This document shows positions 8,941-17,411 of a stretch of DNA of 64,000 nt, piece by piece. The notes beneath the pieces were generated by a model. That model was not told the origin of the DNA, did not search any database, and saw nothing but the letters and a program-made list of their open reading frames with translations. This DNA is from Acetobacter vaccinii. GTDB taxonomy: Bacteria; Pseudomonadota; Alphaproteobacteria; Acetobacterales; Acetobacteraceae. The DNA lies in the NCBI RefSeq assembly GCF_008365315.1, contig NZ_CP043508.1, positions 1-64,000 on the forward strand, written 5' to 3'. A program made the translations under genes and the position numbers. How positions within the stretch are numbered: the first letter of the stretch is position 1; each line of letters opens with the position of its first letter.

Positions 8941-9213
8941 ATGAGCCAGCATCTTTCAGATAACGCACCATTACCACAGAAAATCGGTGTTCGGGAGTTC
9001 CGGGGAAACCTGACAGCGTATCTGCGTCAGGTCAGGCAGGGCAGTACGATCTTGGTGACGTCTCATGACCAGGTCGTAGCCGAACTGCGGCCACCAGCCT
9101 CTTCCTATCGCCCCCGTCGTCAACCCGGCGCATTGCGCGGACGGATCAGAATAAACGAAGATTTTGATGAGACACCGCCGGATCTTCTTGAAAGCATGGA
9201 ACGCGACCTGTGA
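8941..9213 (+). CDS. Phd/VapB-type antitoxin
   Basis: A 90-residue antitoxin: the KIGVREFRGNLTAYLRQV helix pair and TILVTSHDQVVAEL strand are Phd/YefM-like. The ATG at 8941 is chosen because GGAGGAG lies 4-5 nt before it; in-frame ATGs at 8917 and 8920 have no such site. The tail (residues 60-90, acidic, ending ESMERDL) is the expected toxin-binding segment. It overlaps the PIN toxin by 4 nt (GTGA), so the two are translationally coupled. Confidence 0.85.
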   Translation: MSQHLSDNAPLPQKIGVREFRGNLTAYLRQVRQGSTILVTSHDQVVAELRPPASSYRPRRQPGALRGRIRINEDFDETPPDLLESMERDL

Positions 9214-9593
9214 AGGTTCTGCTTGATACGCATGCGTTGCTGTGGTGGCTTTCGGACTCCGACCGGCTGGGTGAGACTGCACGGGAAATCATCGCAGACC
9301 CGGTTCACGATATTCTGGTGAGTATCGTGTCACTCTGGGAGATTGCGATCAAAATCCGTATCGGAAAGCTGGATGCGGATATGAACGATATTCTGGCAGC
9401 CATTCCTGAAGAAGGTTTCTCTCTATTACAAATACAGCCCGAACACCTGCAGATCCTTATGTCTTTGCCTCTGCATCATCGTGATCCGTTTGACCATCTC
9501 CTTATGGCGCAGGCGCAAGCTGAACACGCCACATTTCTTTCGGAAGACGGACAAATGGATCATTACCCCATCAAGAGAATACGCTGTTCGTGA
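9210..9593 (+). CDS. PIN-domain toxin (VapC family)
   Basis: A 127-residue PIN-domain ribonuclease. Acidic metal-binding residues are in place: Asp6 (LLDTHALLWW), Glu44 (SLWEIAIK), the Asp pair of RDPFDHLLMAQA near residue 95, and the acidic end of FLSEDGQ. The DTHALLWWL start and SLWEIAIKIRIGKL are typical of the VapC subgroup paired with Phd-like antitoxins. It should cleave RNA when the partner antitoxin is lost. Confidence 0.9.
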   Translation: MKVLLDTHALLWWLSDSDRLGETAREIIADPVHDILVSIVSLWEIAIKIRIGKLDADMNDILAAIPEEGFSLLQIQPEHLQILMSLPLHHRDPFDHLLMAQAQAEHATFLSEDGQMDHYPIKRIRCS

Positions 9594-9596
9594 AGC

Positions 9597-9642
9597 AGAA
9601 ACTGCCGTCAGAACAGCCCTCATTTCGGACATTCATACATCA
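9597..9642. repeat. Partial tail of the palindromic repeat family
   Basis: The stretch with CAGCCCTCATTTCGGACATT matches the tail of repeat P3 (GTCGCCCTCATGTCGGTCAT). No stem-loop is kept. It lies just after the PIN toxin gene. Confidence 0.35.
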
Positions 9643-9739
9643 ACTATCAACCTAAAATGATCATTTATCGTCTTTTATCAACCGTCTCCTTGAGTTATGT
9701 GTGATATAATTCCATATTACTTAAATAATTTTTTATTGG

Positions 9740-11470
9740 GTGCCAAAAATGAAAATAGAAGCTGCAGATGTTGATATATCAAAACTATTAAAGATGGGTA
9801 TAATTGTAATACCTAGATTCCAGAGACCATATTCTTGGAAAACCGAAAATATAAGAGATTTTTGGAATGACATAACCAGTTCAGACGAAGGATCGTATTT
9901 CATAGGATCAATGGTTATATACTCCATGAAGCAAGATTTTTTTGGGGTTGTCGATGGGCAGCAAAGGCTTACTACAATAACTATACTTTTGTGCGCAATT
10001 AGAGATCATCTTAAGAACTTAGGTGAGCAGGAATTAGCACAGGGTATTCACAATTATATTGAAACTCGCGATCGAGATAATGTTAAAAGTTTTATACTTA
10101 AAACAGAGACTTCGTTCCCTTATTTGCAGGATAGGATTCAGAGCTTTGAAGACGCAGAATTAGATACTCAGCCTAGAGAAGAAGAGATTCGGCTACAGCA
10201 GGCTTATGACAATCTCAACAAATATGTTGATAAATATCTTCAGCAAAGCACTTCAGGTCTGTTAGACCAAGAAGAAAAAAAGGCTGCAAAAATATCAGCC
10301 TTAAAAGGCTTGAGAGAAATAATATTCAACCTAAAAGTCATTAAAATAGAACTAGATGATGAAGATGATGCTTATATAATATTTGAAACATTAAACACAA
10401 GAGGTCAAGATTTAACTCTTTCTGACCTAATTAAGAATAGTATTGGATCGTTGGTTGAGAAAAATGGGGATATTGATGTGCTAAAAATATTATGGCAAAA
10501 CATAGTTGAAAATATATCGAATTGCGGCGATGCAGTAAAAATAGATAATTTCTTTGTTCATTCTTGGGTCTCTCGCTTTTCTGCTGTTACAAAGCAAAAG
10601 GCTTTCAAAGCCTTTAAGTCGAAGTTGCGAGATAGCATTATTGCTGCAGGAGAAACTTCAGGACGAAGTATCGCGCTGTCTCATTTGAAAGCTTTCGATA
10701 AAGATTCTGAAAGATATTTCAGGATATATCGTCCTGATACCTTGTTTAAAAAATATCAATATATTCTGGTAGACTCTCTGAGGGCTATGAGAATTTTTAA
10801 TGTTGAACAGCAAATACCCTATGTAATGTCCCTATTAAGATCTTTTGATGAGGGAAAAATAGCTTATAAAACGTTAAGAAAGGCCATGAGATCGGTTGAA
10901 AACTTTCATTTCCAATTTAATGCAATTACGTCGCAACGATCTTCTGGCAGTATTGCATCAATGTATGGTAGGGCGGCCAGAAATCTCTACGAAGCTGAAA
11001 GTTCAGATGCTGCTGGCGTAGTTATAGAATCTGTAAAAAATGAACTACGAGAAAGAATACCAAGCAAAGAGGAGTTTGCACTTCATTTTAGAAAGATACA
11101 GTACAACAAGATAATGAGAAGTAATTCTTTAGTTAAGTATATTTTACTGAAGATTTCTGATATAGAAAATATACTTTTTGACGTTAATGTAGATAGATTG
11201 ACTATTGAGCATGTACACGCTCAGTCTAATTTGTCAGAAACATGGCCAGATAATATTATAAATTCTCTTGGAAATTTAATTCTTTTATCTGAAGAACGAA
11301 ATAAAATTCTATCCAACAAAAGTTTTTCACAAAAGAAACAGATCTTTAATAATTGGGGAAATGCTGTTCCAAGTTTTATTGTGGAAAAAAGTGACTGGAC
11401 TCCTGAATATGTAATTTCAAGGGTAAATACAATGGCAGATATGGCATACAATAGAGTTTGGAAAATATAA
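9740..11470 (+). CDS. DUF262/DUF1524 (GmrSD-like) nuclease protein
   Basis: A 576-residue protein with the DUF262 (GmrS-like) signatures IPRFQRPYSWK (residues 24-34) and DGQQRLTT (72-79), a long helical middle, and a C-terminal DUF1524 HNH-type region (LTIEHVHAQSNLSETW, then NSLGNLILLSEERN). In GmrSD systems the first domain binds nucleotide and the second cuts modified phage DNA; single-chain fusions like this are common. The gene is AT-rich compared with the backbone and stands alone, suggesting recent transfer. The start is either GTG at 9740 or ATG at 9749; neither has a strong ribosome site. Confidence 0.85.
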   Translation: MPKMKIEAADVDISKLLKMGIIVIPRFQRPYSWKTENIRDFWNDITSSDEGSYFIGSMVIYSMKQDFFGVVDGQQRLTTITILLCAIRDHLKNLGEQELAQGIHNYIETRDRDNVKSFILKTETSFPYLQDRIQSFEDAELDTQPREEEIRLQQAYDNLNKYVDKYLQQSTSGLLDQEEKKAAKISALKGLREIIFNLKVIKIELDDEDDAYIIFETLNTRGQDLTLSDLIKNSIGSLVEKNGDIDVLKILWQNIVENISNCGDAVKIDNFFVHSWVSRFSAVTKQKAFKAFKSKLRDSIIAAGETSGRSIALSHLKAFDKDSERYFRIYRPDTLFKKYQYILVDSLRAMRIFNVEQQIPYVMSLLRSFDEGKIAYKTLRKAMRSVENFHFQFNAITSQRSSGSIASMYGRAARNLYEAESSDAAGVVIESVKNELRERIPSKEEFALHFRKIQYNKIMRSNSLVKYILLKISDIENILFDVNVDRLTIEHVHAQSNLSETWPDNIINSLGNLILLSEERNKILSNKSFSQKKQIFNNWGNAVPSFIVEKSDWTPEYVISRVNTMADMAYNRVWKI

Positions 11471-11519
11471 TTATTTATATAATATCCTCTACGAAGGGAT
11501 AAGTGGCATGCTGACTTTA

Positions 11520-11820
11520 GGGCCCGGACTCATAACCAGTAGCTGACGGTCGCGACGAGGCAGATGGCGGCGTGGAAGTTAGTAGCATTGAATCGTAACG
11601 TGTTGCGATGCGACGGAAGTCCTTAAGGCGGCTGAACATGCGCTCAATGGCATTTCGCGTCCGATAAAGGACCGACGAAAAGCAGTTCTTCCAGATCCGG
11701 TTGGCCTTGGGCGGGATGTTTGGCGCGGCGCCCTTGTCCTCGATCTGTCAACGCACCGCGTTGGTGTCGTAGCCCTTGTCGCCGTGGATCAGCCGGACGT
11801 TCGAGACTTGCTCCAGTAGC
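11520..11820 (-). pseudogene. IS5-family transposase, C-terminal fragment
   Basis: Reading leftwards, this piece encodes NVRLIHGDKGYDTNAVR and, after an in-frame TGA, QIEDKGAAPNIPPK and RNAIERMFSRLKDFRRIATR. The TGA stands where CGA (Arg) is expected, so there is a nonsense mutation besides the insertions. It ends at the 8-bp IS66 target site. Confidence 0.85.
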
Positions 11821-11851
11821 GTAAGCATCCGGGGAGGACCACGGGTCTGAA

Positions 11852-13270
11852 TCAGGCGACCTGTGTATGATTGGCATGGCGGGTGTTTTTCCAGTTCCAG
11901 GGAAGGAGTTCGTGCAGGCGTGAGACGGGCTGGTCGTTGATCCGGGCGAGAACATCGGCGAGCCAGGCCTGGGGATCGACGTCGTTGAGCTTTGCGGTGA
12001 CGATGAGGGAATACATATCGGCCGAGCGCTGGCCGCCGCGATCGGAGCCAGCGAACAGCCAGGCTTTTCTGCCAAGGGCGATGCCGCGTAGTGCGCGTTC
12101 GGCGGCGTTGTTCGTCAGGCAGATCCGTCCGTCGTGGAGGAACCGGGTAAAAGTCTCCGGCCTGCGCAGGATGTAGGCCATGCCCGCGGCAACGGGTGCC
12201 TTCTTCGACAGGCGGGCGCAATTTTCACGCATCCAGGCCAGCAGGTCATTAACCATGGGCGCGACCCGCTCCTGTCGCACGGCGAGACGCTGCGCCAGCG
12301 TTGCCCCATTGATGGTGCGCTCGGCCTCGAAGATCGCGTCGATCCTGCGCACGGCTTCCACGGCGAGCGGCGCGCGGCCGAGTTCGGCCAGTTTGAACAG
12401 GCCGCGCCGCGCGTGCGCCCAGCACCCCGCCGAGGTGACGGGTGCCGGTTTGCGGTCGGCGTCGAACAGCCGGTTGTAGCCGCCATAGGCGTCGGATTGC
12501 AGGATGCCGCTCCACCCATCGAGATGGTCAGTGGGATGTTCGCCCTTGCGATCACGGGAGTAACGGAACCAGGCAGCGGGGGGCGCTGGTCCGCCGAATG
12601 GCCGGTCATCGCGCACATAGGTCCACAATCGCCCGGTCACGGTGCGGCTTTTGGCCAGCACCGGCACCGTGGTGTCGTCGCCATGCAGCCGTTCTGCCGC
12701 CAGTACATGGGCGCGGACCTGCGCGATCAGCGGCGCCAGGGTGGCGGTACAGGCGCCCACCCAGTCAGCCAGCGTGGAGGTGTCGAGATCGATCCCTTCG
12801 CGGGCAAAGGCCGCGCTCTGGCGGTTCAGCGGCAGGTGATCGGCAAACTTGCCGGTCAGGATCGTCGACAGCAGCCATGGCCCGGCGCGGCCCCGGGCGA
12901 TCGGATGGAAGGGTGCTGGGATAACGATCCTTTCACGCGGCAGAGCCGCAGGGAATGCCCGGCGCGCCGGGCGCTGCCGCTCAACACCTGTTTCCGATGC
13001 CCTGGTCAAGGTCCCTGGCGCGTTGGCGGGATCGTCTTCGGCGATCGCCGTTTCCAGATCCTCGAGTTCAAGTTCCAACTGCTCAAGCAGGCGTCGGCCG
13101 CGCTCAGAAGACGCACCGAAGCGATCCTGCCGCATCTTTGCGATCAGCAATTTCAGATGCGCGACCATCGCCTCGGCACCCGTTGCGCGCCGTTCAGCCT
13201 CCTGACGGGCTACCTCGGACGCTGCCAGGGCCGCCCGCAGGCGATCGATCTCCAATATCCCGGTCTCCAT
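11852..13270 (-). CDS. tnpC: IS66 transposase TnpC
   Basis: A 472-residue IS66 transposase. The N-terminal coiled region (LKLLIAKMRQDRFGASSERG) is the usual TnpC leucine-rich start, followed by DDE motifs: LHGDDTTVPVL (first Asp), QSDAYGGYNRLFD (second Asp) and NNAAERALRGIALGRKAW (Glu), then LFAGSDRGGQRSA. It is a little shorter than the roughly 500-residue average but has all motifs. It is the last gene of the tnpABC operon. Confidence 0.93.
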   Translation of the reverse strand: METGILEIDRLRAALAASEVARQEAERRATGAEAMVAHLKLLIAKMRQDRFGASSERGRRLLEQLELELEDLETAIAEDDPANAPGTLTRASETGVERQRPARRAFPAALPRERIVIPAPFHPIARGRAGPWLLSTILTGKFADHLPLNRQSAAFAREGIDLDTSTLADWVGACTATLAPLIAQVRAHVLAAERLHGDDTTVPVLAKSRTVTGRLWTYVRDDRPFGGPAPPAAWFRYSRDRKGEHPTDHLDGWSGILQSDAYGGYNRLFDADRKPAPVTSAGCWAHARRGLFKLAELGRAPLAVEAVRRIDAIFEAERTINGATLAQRLAVRQERVAPMVNDLLAWMRENCARLSKKAPVAAGMAYILRRPETFTRFLHDGRICLTNNAAERALRGIALGRKAWLFAGSDRGGQRSADMYSLIVTAKLNDVDPQAWLADVLARINDQPVSRLHELLPWNWKNTRHANHTQVA

Positions 13271-13318
13271 CTACCCATGACAGCATGGATCGGCCCTACT
13301 GTGTACCGAAAAATGTGT

Positions 13319-13666
13319 TCAGCCTGCCAGTTCCGGCCGCCATGTGCGTTGCGGGTGCCTCCAGTCAATGCCTTCCAGCAGGTAACCCAGCTGTGCGGGT
13401 GATAGCGCAACAACGCCCTCTGCGGGCGATGGCCAGATGAAGCGGCCTTTCTCCAGCCGTTTGGCGTAGAGCGACATGCCCAGTCCATCGTGCCAGAGCA
13501 CTTTCAGCAGATCTCCGCGCCGCCCCCGGAAGGCAAACAGGTCCCCCGTATGAGGATTGCGCCCCAGGGCCTCCTGAACCTTCAGGGCCAGACCCGGCAT
13601 GCCGAGCCGCATGTCGGTCGCACCCGTTGCCAGCCAGACCTGGACACCGGAAGGAACCGGGATCAT
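13319..13666 (-). CDS. tnpB: IS66 accessory protein TnpB
   Basis: A 115-residue TnpB (Orf2) of IS66: MIPVPSGVQVWLATGATDMR, KVQEALGRNPHTGDLFAF and KVLWHDGLGMSLYAKRLEKG are hallmark segments. The protein is needed with TnpA for IS66 transposition; its mechanism is not well defined. It overlaps the tnpA stop by 4 nt. Confidence 0.93.
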   Translation of the reverse strand: MIPVPSGVQVWLATGATDMRLGMPGLALKVQEALGRNPHTGDLFAFRGRRGDLLKVLWHDGLGMSLYAKRLEKGRFIWPSPAEGVVALSPAQLGYLLEGIDWRHPQRTWRPELAG

Positions 13667-14079
13667 GGCCGCAGCAGCATGATCAGGCGTTCAACCCTCT
13701 CGGGTGGAACATCGTGACCAAAACGCAGGATGCTGCCATCGCGGAATGTAATTTCCATCTGGCCTGGTGCCTGAGTTTCCTGCGCAACCTGTTCTTCCAG
13801 TCTGACAGGCACAAGGGATCCCTCTTCAGGCCGTCTGCTGCGCCGACGGCAGTCCTGCCGCCAGCGATAGAGAAGGCTGACATGGATCCCATGCTGGCGG
13901 GCCACTTCACGAACGGGAAAGCCACTTTCAAAAGAGGCTTTTACAACCCGGGAGCGAAAGGCCGACGTATAGGCCCGGCGGCGTTCCCCCACAATCTCGA
14001 TTGCTGCATGGTTTCTCCGGGCAGTCGCTGCGACATTCGCTGCGACCGTCTCGTGTTCATTCTCGATAAAATCGTCCAT
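13663..14079 (-). CDS. tnpA: IS66 accessory protein TnpA
   Basis: A 138-residue TnpA of IS66 with a helix-turn-helix (YTSAFRSRVVKASFESGF, then REVARQHGIHVSLLYRWRQD). It probably binds the element ends. The gene overlaps tnpB by 4 nt and lies next to the element's outer end at 14138. Confidence 0.9.
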   Translation of the reverse strand: MDDFIENEHETVAANVAATARRNHAAIEIVGERRRAYTSAFRSRVVKASFESGFPVREVARQHGIHVSLLYRWRQDCRRRSRRPEEGSLVPVRLEEQVAQETQAPGQMEITFRDGSILRFGHDVPPERVERLIMLLRP

Positions 14080-14138
14080 GCACAGAAGAAGATACCCGGT
14101 CCTATCAGTCTACAAGGCGGCTTTTACCGGATGCTTAC

Positions 14139-14269
14139 CCAGTAGCGGGGCCGCTGCCGTGCAATCCGCGACGTTGCCGCCGGTCAACACGAAGGCGACC
14201 GGCCGGCAGGCGGCATCCGTCAGCGCGTGGATCTTGGTCGTGCGCCCGCCACGTGATCGGCCGATGGCC
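14139..14269 (-). pseudogene. IS5-family transposase, central fragment
   Basis: Between the IS66 and IS3 insertions, the minus strand encodes GAIQAIGRSRGGRTTKIHAL and TDAACRPVAFVLTGGNVADC, the central part of the IS427-group transposase. The first 8 bases are the IS66 target duplicate. Confidence 0.85.
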
Positions 14270-14323
14270 TGAATTGCCCCGGGTTTTGTGGAGACAGAAC
14301 GACCCGTGAGGTAAGAAAAATTC

Positions 14324-14647
14324 ATGAGCAACAAATCGAAGCGTTTTCCGCCTGAATTTCGCGAACGTGCAGCCTGCATGGTTCTGGAGGAAGAGAAGAA
14401 CCATCCATCACGCTGGTCCGCAGTGATGATGATAGCGCCAAAGCTGGATATTCATCCTGACACGCTGTCAAAATGGACCCGTATGCATGAGCGGGCCAAT
14501 GCGCCTGCGGTGAGTGACCTGCCAGATCAAGAGAAGATCAGGCAACTGGAGCGAGAGAACCGCGAATTGCGGCAGGCTAACGAAATCCTGCGCAAGGCAT
14601 CGGCATATTTTGCCCAAGCGGAGCTCGACCGCATCTTCAGACCATGA
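14324..14647 (+). CDS. IS3-family OrfA (helix-turn-helix)
   Basis: A 107-residue IS3 OrfA: the HTH region (KRFPPEFRERAACMVLEEE, then LDIHPDTLSKWTR) is followed by a leucine-zipper-like stretch (IRQLERENRELRQANEILRK). It overlaps orfB by 4 nt (ATGA), so OrfB may be made by re-initiation as well as by frameshift to a fusion transposase. Confidence 0.92.
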   Translation: MSNKSKRFPPEFRERAACMVLEEEKNHPSRWSAVMMIAPKLDIHPDTLSKWTRMHERANAPAVSDLPDQEKIRQLERENRELRQANEILRKASAYFAQAELDRIFRP

Positions 14648-15534
14648 CACGCTTCATTGAGGAGCATCGGCAGACATATGGTGTCGGGTCAATCTGCAGG
14701 GTTCTGTCGATTGCACCATCTGCCTATTATGCTTATCGGGCGAGACAGAAAAATCCTTGTATGCGTAGCCAGAAAGACAAAGAGCTGTGCGATGACATCC
14801 GTAGAGTGTGGAATGATAATTTCTGCGTCTACGGAGTGCGCAAGGTCTGGCATCAGCTCAGACGTGAAGGTCTGGATGTCGCCCGCTGCACGGTAGAGCG
14901 GCTGATGCGCCGGATGGGACTGAAAGGCGTCATTCGTGGTAAGGGTGTCAGAACCACACGGCCTGATCCGGCGCGGCCCTGTCCACAGGATCTGGTACAG
15001 CGACAGTTTCATGCACCAGCCCCCAACAGACTGTGGGTTTCGGATTTCACGTATGTTTCCACCTGGCAGGGCTTTGTTTATGTGGCCTTCATCATTGATG
15101 TGTTTGCCCGCGTGATTGTAGGCTGGCGCGTCTCGTCCACTGCCCATACCGACTTCGTGCTGGATGCTCTTGAACAGGCTCTGTGCCAGAGGCGGCCTGA
15201 GGGAAAAGTGACCCACCATTCCGACCGCGGCTGTCAATATGTGTCCATTCGCTACACGCAAAGACTGGCTGAAGCGGGCCTTGTTGCTTCTGTCGGCAGT
15301 GTTGGGGATTCCTATGATAACGCCCTGGCGGAGACCATTAACGGACTTTACAAAACCGAACTGATCTATCGGCAAGGGCCATGGAAAAACAGGGACGCTG
15401 TTGAGCTGGCAACACTTAAATGGGTCGACTGGTTCAATAATCGGCGGCTCCTGTCCTCCATTGGAAACATTCCGCCAGCAGAAGCTGAGGCACGCTTTTA
15501 CGCACAACAGAAATCACATGCGTTAGCCGCTTAA
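14644..15534 (+). CDS. IS3-family OrfB transposase (integrase core)
   Basis: A 296-residue DDE integrase-core protein. The HTH_21 region (YGVRKVWHQLRREG) precedes catalytic motifs LWVSDFTYVST (Asp), VTHHSDRGCQYVS (Asp) and SYDNALAETINGLYKTE (Glu). The C-terminal WVDWFNNRRLLSSIGNIPPA segment is typical. The frame is complete and both ends of the element are perfect, so it may be active. Confidence 0.93.
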   Translation: MTRFIEEHRQTYGVGSICRVLSIAPSAYYAYRARQKNPCMRSQKDKELCDDIRRVWNDNFCVYGVRKVWHQLRREGLDVARCTVERLMRRMGLKGVIRGKGVRTTRPDPARPCPQDLVQRQFHAPAPNRLWVSDFTYVSTWQGFVYVAFIIDVFARVIVGWRVSSTAHTDFVLDALEQALCQRRPEGKVTHHSDRGCQYVSIRYTQRLAEAGLVASVGSVGDSYDNALAETINGLYKTELIYRQGPWKNRDAVELATLKWVDWFNNRRLLSSIGNIPPAEAEARFYAQQKSHALAA

Positions 15535-15574
15535 ATCAGATAAAAAACGTCTCCACAAAACCCGGGGCAATTCA

Positions 15575-15993
15575 GCCTGGTGTCGCTCCTCCTTTTTCCA
15601 CCGGAGGCGCAGCGATGGGCCTTCACGGCAGAACTGTCGATCAGAAGTTCGGCAGGCGGTTCACCGCTCTGCGCCAGCGCCTCGAACAGGCGCGCCCAGA
15701 CGCCTTTCGTAGTCCAGCGCCGAAACCGATTGTAGAGCGTCTTGCGCGGGCCATACGCGGACGGCGCATCTTTCCGCCGCGCGCCCCGGACAGCATGATC
15801 TGAATGATGCCACTGATCACACGTCGATCATCCACACGCGGCTCGCTACGCGTATCGGTGGGCAGATGCGGCGCAATCCGCGCAAACTGTCGATCCAAAA
15901 GCCAGAAAAGGTCAGCGTCCATCGCTCATCTCCATTCAGAGACAGCGAATCACAGGCTGCTCGTAATGGGAATCCCTTTATAGGTCCGGGCCC
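15575..15993 (-). pseudogene. IS5-family transposase, N-terminal fragment
   Basis: The minus strand from 15922 encodes MDADLFWLLDRQFARIAPHL and continues to IIQIMLSGAR, then shifts frame: one base seems lost at the expected SGAR-W-R-K-D-A-P site, after which the family sequence continues in another frame to the IS3 insertion. The outer inverted repeat closes the element at 15993. Confidence 0.85.
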
Positions 15994-16407
15994 TAATAGC
16001 GTTCTCAACAGAAAAGTCGACATTCCGCTTACCCCCTGATCCGCCTGTCTGCTCAGTGATACAGGAGCAGACAGGCGGCAGTCGCCTCAAAATAATCATT
16101 GCGCGTCTCTGGAGGGCTTCCCGATAACGGACACTGGAGGAAAAGGATAGGATCGGAATCGAAATGTCCCCCCGCCATTCGGGCATCTACAATACGGGAG
16201 GCGTCCATCTTTCTTCGGTTCGATGCCGACGTATTCTCGGCCACGCAGCCGCTATAGCTGCTGGCCGAAGTGACCTTGGTACCTGCAAATCCGCGGTGGT
16301 TAAAGGATTTTAGCCTTCGTAAAGGCTTGAAAGATTTCGCATCCGATGAACTGTTGGATCGTCCGTTGTTACAGGGGCAAGCGGAATATTGGGATTGCCA
16401 CGTGCTA
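15994..16407. other. Intergenic region between two IS5-family elements
   Basis: About 410 nt with palindromic repeat P2 at its left end. Nothing else convincing was found: short frames exist on both strands but none has a recognisable protein or ribosome site. It is the only unique sequence left between two IS elements and so may hold remnants of an interrupted gene. Confidence 0.4.
16019..16088. repeat. Palindromic intergenic repeat, copy P2
   Basis: The best-preserved member. The head CGACATTCCGCTTACCCCCT is followed by a perfect 14-bp stem CCGCCTGTCTGCTC (16041-16054) / GAGCAGACAGGCGG (16065-16078) with the 10-nt loop AGTGATACAG, and the tail CAGTCGCC. Confidence 0.7.
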
Positions 16408-16414
16408 GGGCCTG

Positions 16415-17026
16415 TTAGCACTTGATCCAGTTTGCAGCAGCAGCGATGTGGATGACCGCGAGGAATGACGTTGCTGTTTTTTCGTATCTGGTTGCGACTG
16501 CACGCCACTCCTTGAGGCGCGCCCAGAGGTTCTCGACCAGGTGCCGACACCGATAGGCCCATTTGGGACAGGCAACTGGCGCATCGCGTCGTTTTGCGGG
16601 AATGGCCGGTCGGGCTCCCATGTCCCATATCCGCTCACGGAAGGCATCCGATGCATAGCCCTTGTCCGCCACCACCCACAGAGGAATGGCGGCGAGGCTA
16701 TCGAGCATGGCTGGCGCCAGTGGCAGTTCATGGGCCTGACCGGGTGCCAGGGCAAAACCGAGGGCTTTTCCATGTCCATCTGCGATCACGCAGACTTTTG
16801 TGCCGTAGCCGCCGCGAGAGCGGCCAAGTGCTTCACGATGGTCTCGCTCTTCGAAAGAGGCCCCTTTTTTTGGGCTCCCGCTGCCTTGTGGTGAGCCCTG
16901 ATGTTTGTGCCATCCAGAAAAGTCATGCCGAGCGCCACTCCCTGTTGTTCCTGAACCCGTTCGAGCAGGCGTTCCCATACGCCGAGTTTCGCCCAGCGGA
17001 TGAAAAGCTGTGCTGCCCGCCACCAC
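16415..17026 (-). CDS. IS5-family transposase, downstream frame
   Basis: This frame (203 codons from its first possible start) supplies the catalytic core: GRSRGGYGTKVCVIADGHGK, VVADKGYASDAFRERI (Asp), PKWAYRCRHLVENLWARLKE (Glu region) and the end VATRYEKTATSFLAVIHIAA. The first 60 or so codons overlap the upstream frame and are probably not used; translation would enter by frameshifting from it. Confidence 0.8.
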   Translation of the reverse strand: MVAGSTAFHPLGETRRMGTPARTGSGTTGSGARHDFSGWHKHQGSPQGSGSPKKGASFEERDHREALGRSRGGYGTKVCVIADGHGKALGFALAPGQAHELPLAPAMLDSLAAIPLWVVADKGYASDAFRERIWDMGARPAIPAKRRDAPVACPKWAYRCRHLVENLWARLKEWRAVATRYEKTATSFLAVIHIAAAANWIKC

Positions 17027-17151
17027 GGACCCAGTTCAGCCGGGATACTCCGCCATTTCGCGCCATTCTCATGGCGCCAGAAAATCGCTGCTATCGTGCG
17101 CCGCAGATCATGGGGCGGCGTCTTGCCTTGTGGGCGAACCGCCTCAATCAA
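16786..17151 (-). CDS. IS5-family transposase, upstream frame
   Basis: This frame provides the N-terminal domain: LRRTIAAIFWRHENGAKWRS, IPAELGPWWRAAQLFIRWAK and GMTFLDGTNIRAHHKAAGAQ (the last includes the first catalytic Asp). The family frame stays open upstream of 17151 (TGTFTDETWAIWEPL) with no clear ATG, so the true start is uncertain. It overlaps the downstream frame near an A/G-rich run, a likely frameshift site. Confidence 0.75.
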   Translation of the reverse strand: MIEAVRPQGKTPPHDLRRTIAAIFWRHENGAKWRSIPAELGPWWRAAQLFIRWAKLGVWERLLERVQEQQGVALGMTFLDGTNIRAHHKAAGAQKKGPLSKSETIVKHLAALAAATAQKSA

Positions 17152-17411
17152 AGGTTCCCAGATCGCCCATGTCTCGTCCGTAAAAGTGCCTGTTCCGTCT
17201 CCTTCTTCCTTCCCTACAATATGGGAAGAATTTCAAGTTCTAACAGACCCTACACTTACGGCAGCTTCGCGATCCATGATTTCAAAATCTGCATAAAATA
17301 TAATGATATATGCAGAATATTCACAAAAAGAAAAATGCGGTGGATGTTTCCACATTGCTAATTTACAATTATTCTTATTCATATCTTTTTGTGAAATGGA
17401 AGGCCAATACA

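Larger units (their letters stand above)
11821..14138 (-). mobile_element. IS66-family insertion sequence
   Basis: A 2,318-bp element bounded by GTAAGCATCCGG inverted repeats and by the 8-bp direct repeat CCAGTAGC (11813-11820 and 14139-14146), the duplication size expected for IS66. It carries tnpA, tnpB and tnpC on the minus strand, all apparently intact. It is inserted in the IS5-family transposase gene. Confidence 0.95.
14270..15574 (+). mobile_element. IS3-family insertion sequence
   Basis: A 1,305-bp element with perfect 26-bp inverted repeats (14270-14295 and 15549-15574, beginning TGAATTGCCCCGGG) and a 3-bp target duplication GCC on both sides, as expected for IS3. It holds orfA and orfB on the plus strand, opposite to the IS5 gene it interrupts. 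Confidence 0.95.
11520..15993 (-). mobile_element. IS5-family element carrying nested IS66 and IS3 elements
   Basis: The outer element ends in GGGCCCGGAC inverted repeats (11520-11529 and 15984-15993) and is flanked by TA on both sides, the target duplication usual for the IS427 group. It contains an IS66-family element (11821-14138) and an IS3-family element (14270-15574). Without both insertions and their target duplications it would be 840 bp, the normal size of the group. Its transposase gene is left in three pieces and also carries point lesions. Confidence 0.88.
16408..17250 (-). mobile_element. IS5-family insertion sequence (two-frame transposase)
   Basis: An 843-bp element with imperfect inverted repeats GGGCCTGTTAGCACTTGA and GGGTCTGTTAGAACTTGA at its two ends, flanked by TA on both sides. 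The transposase lies on the minus strand in two overlapping frames, as in IS427-group elements that need a programmed frameshift. Confidence 0.9.

Noticed and set aside
12134..13402. A 422-codon plus-strand frame within the IS66 element
   Set aside because: It is antisense to tnpC, which has all its motifs.
17310..17411. A 34-codon N-terminal extension of the OLD-like protein
   Set aside because: The ribosome site and family start both fit the ATG at 17412.
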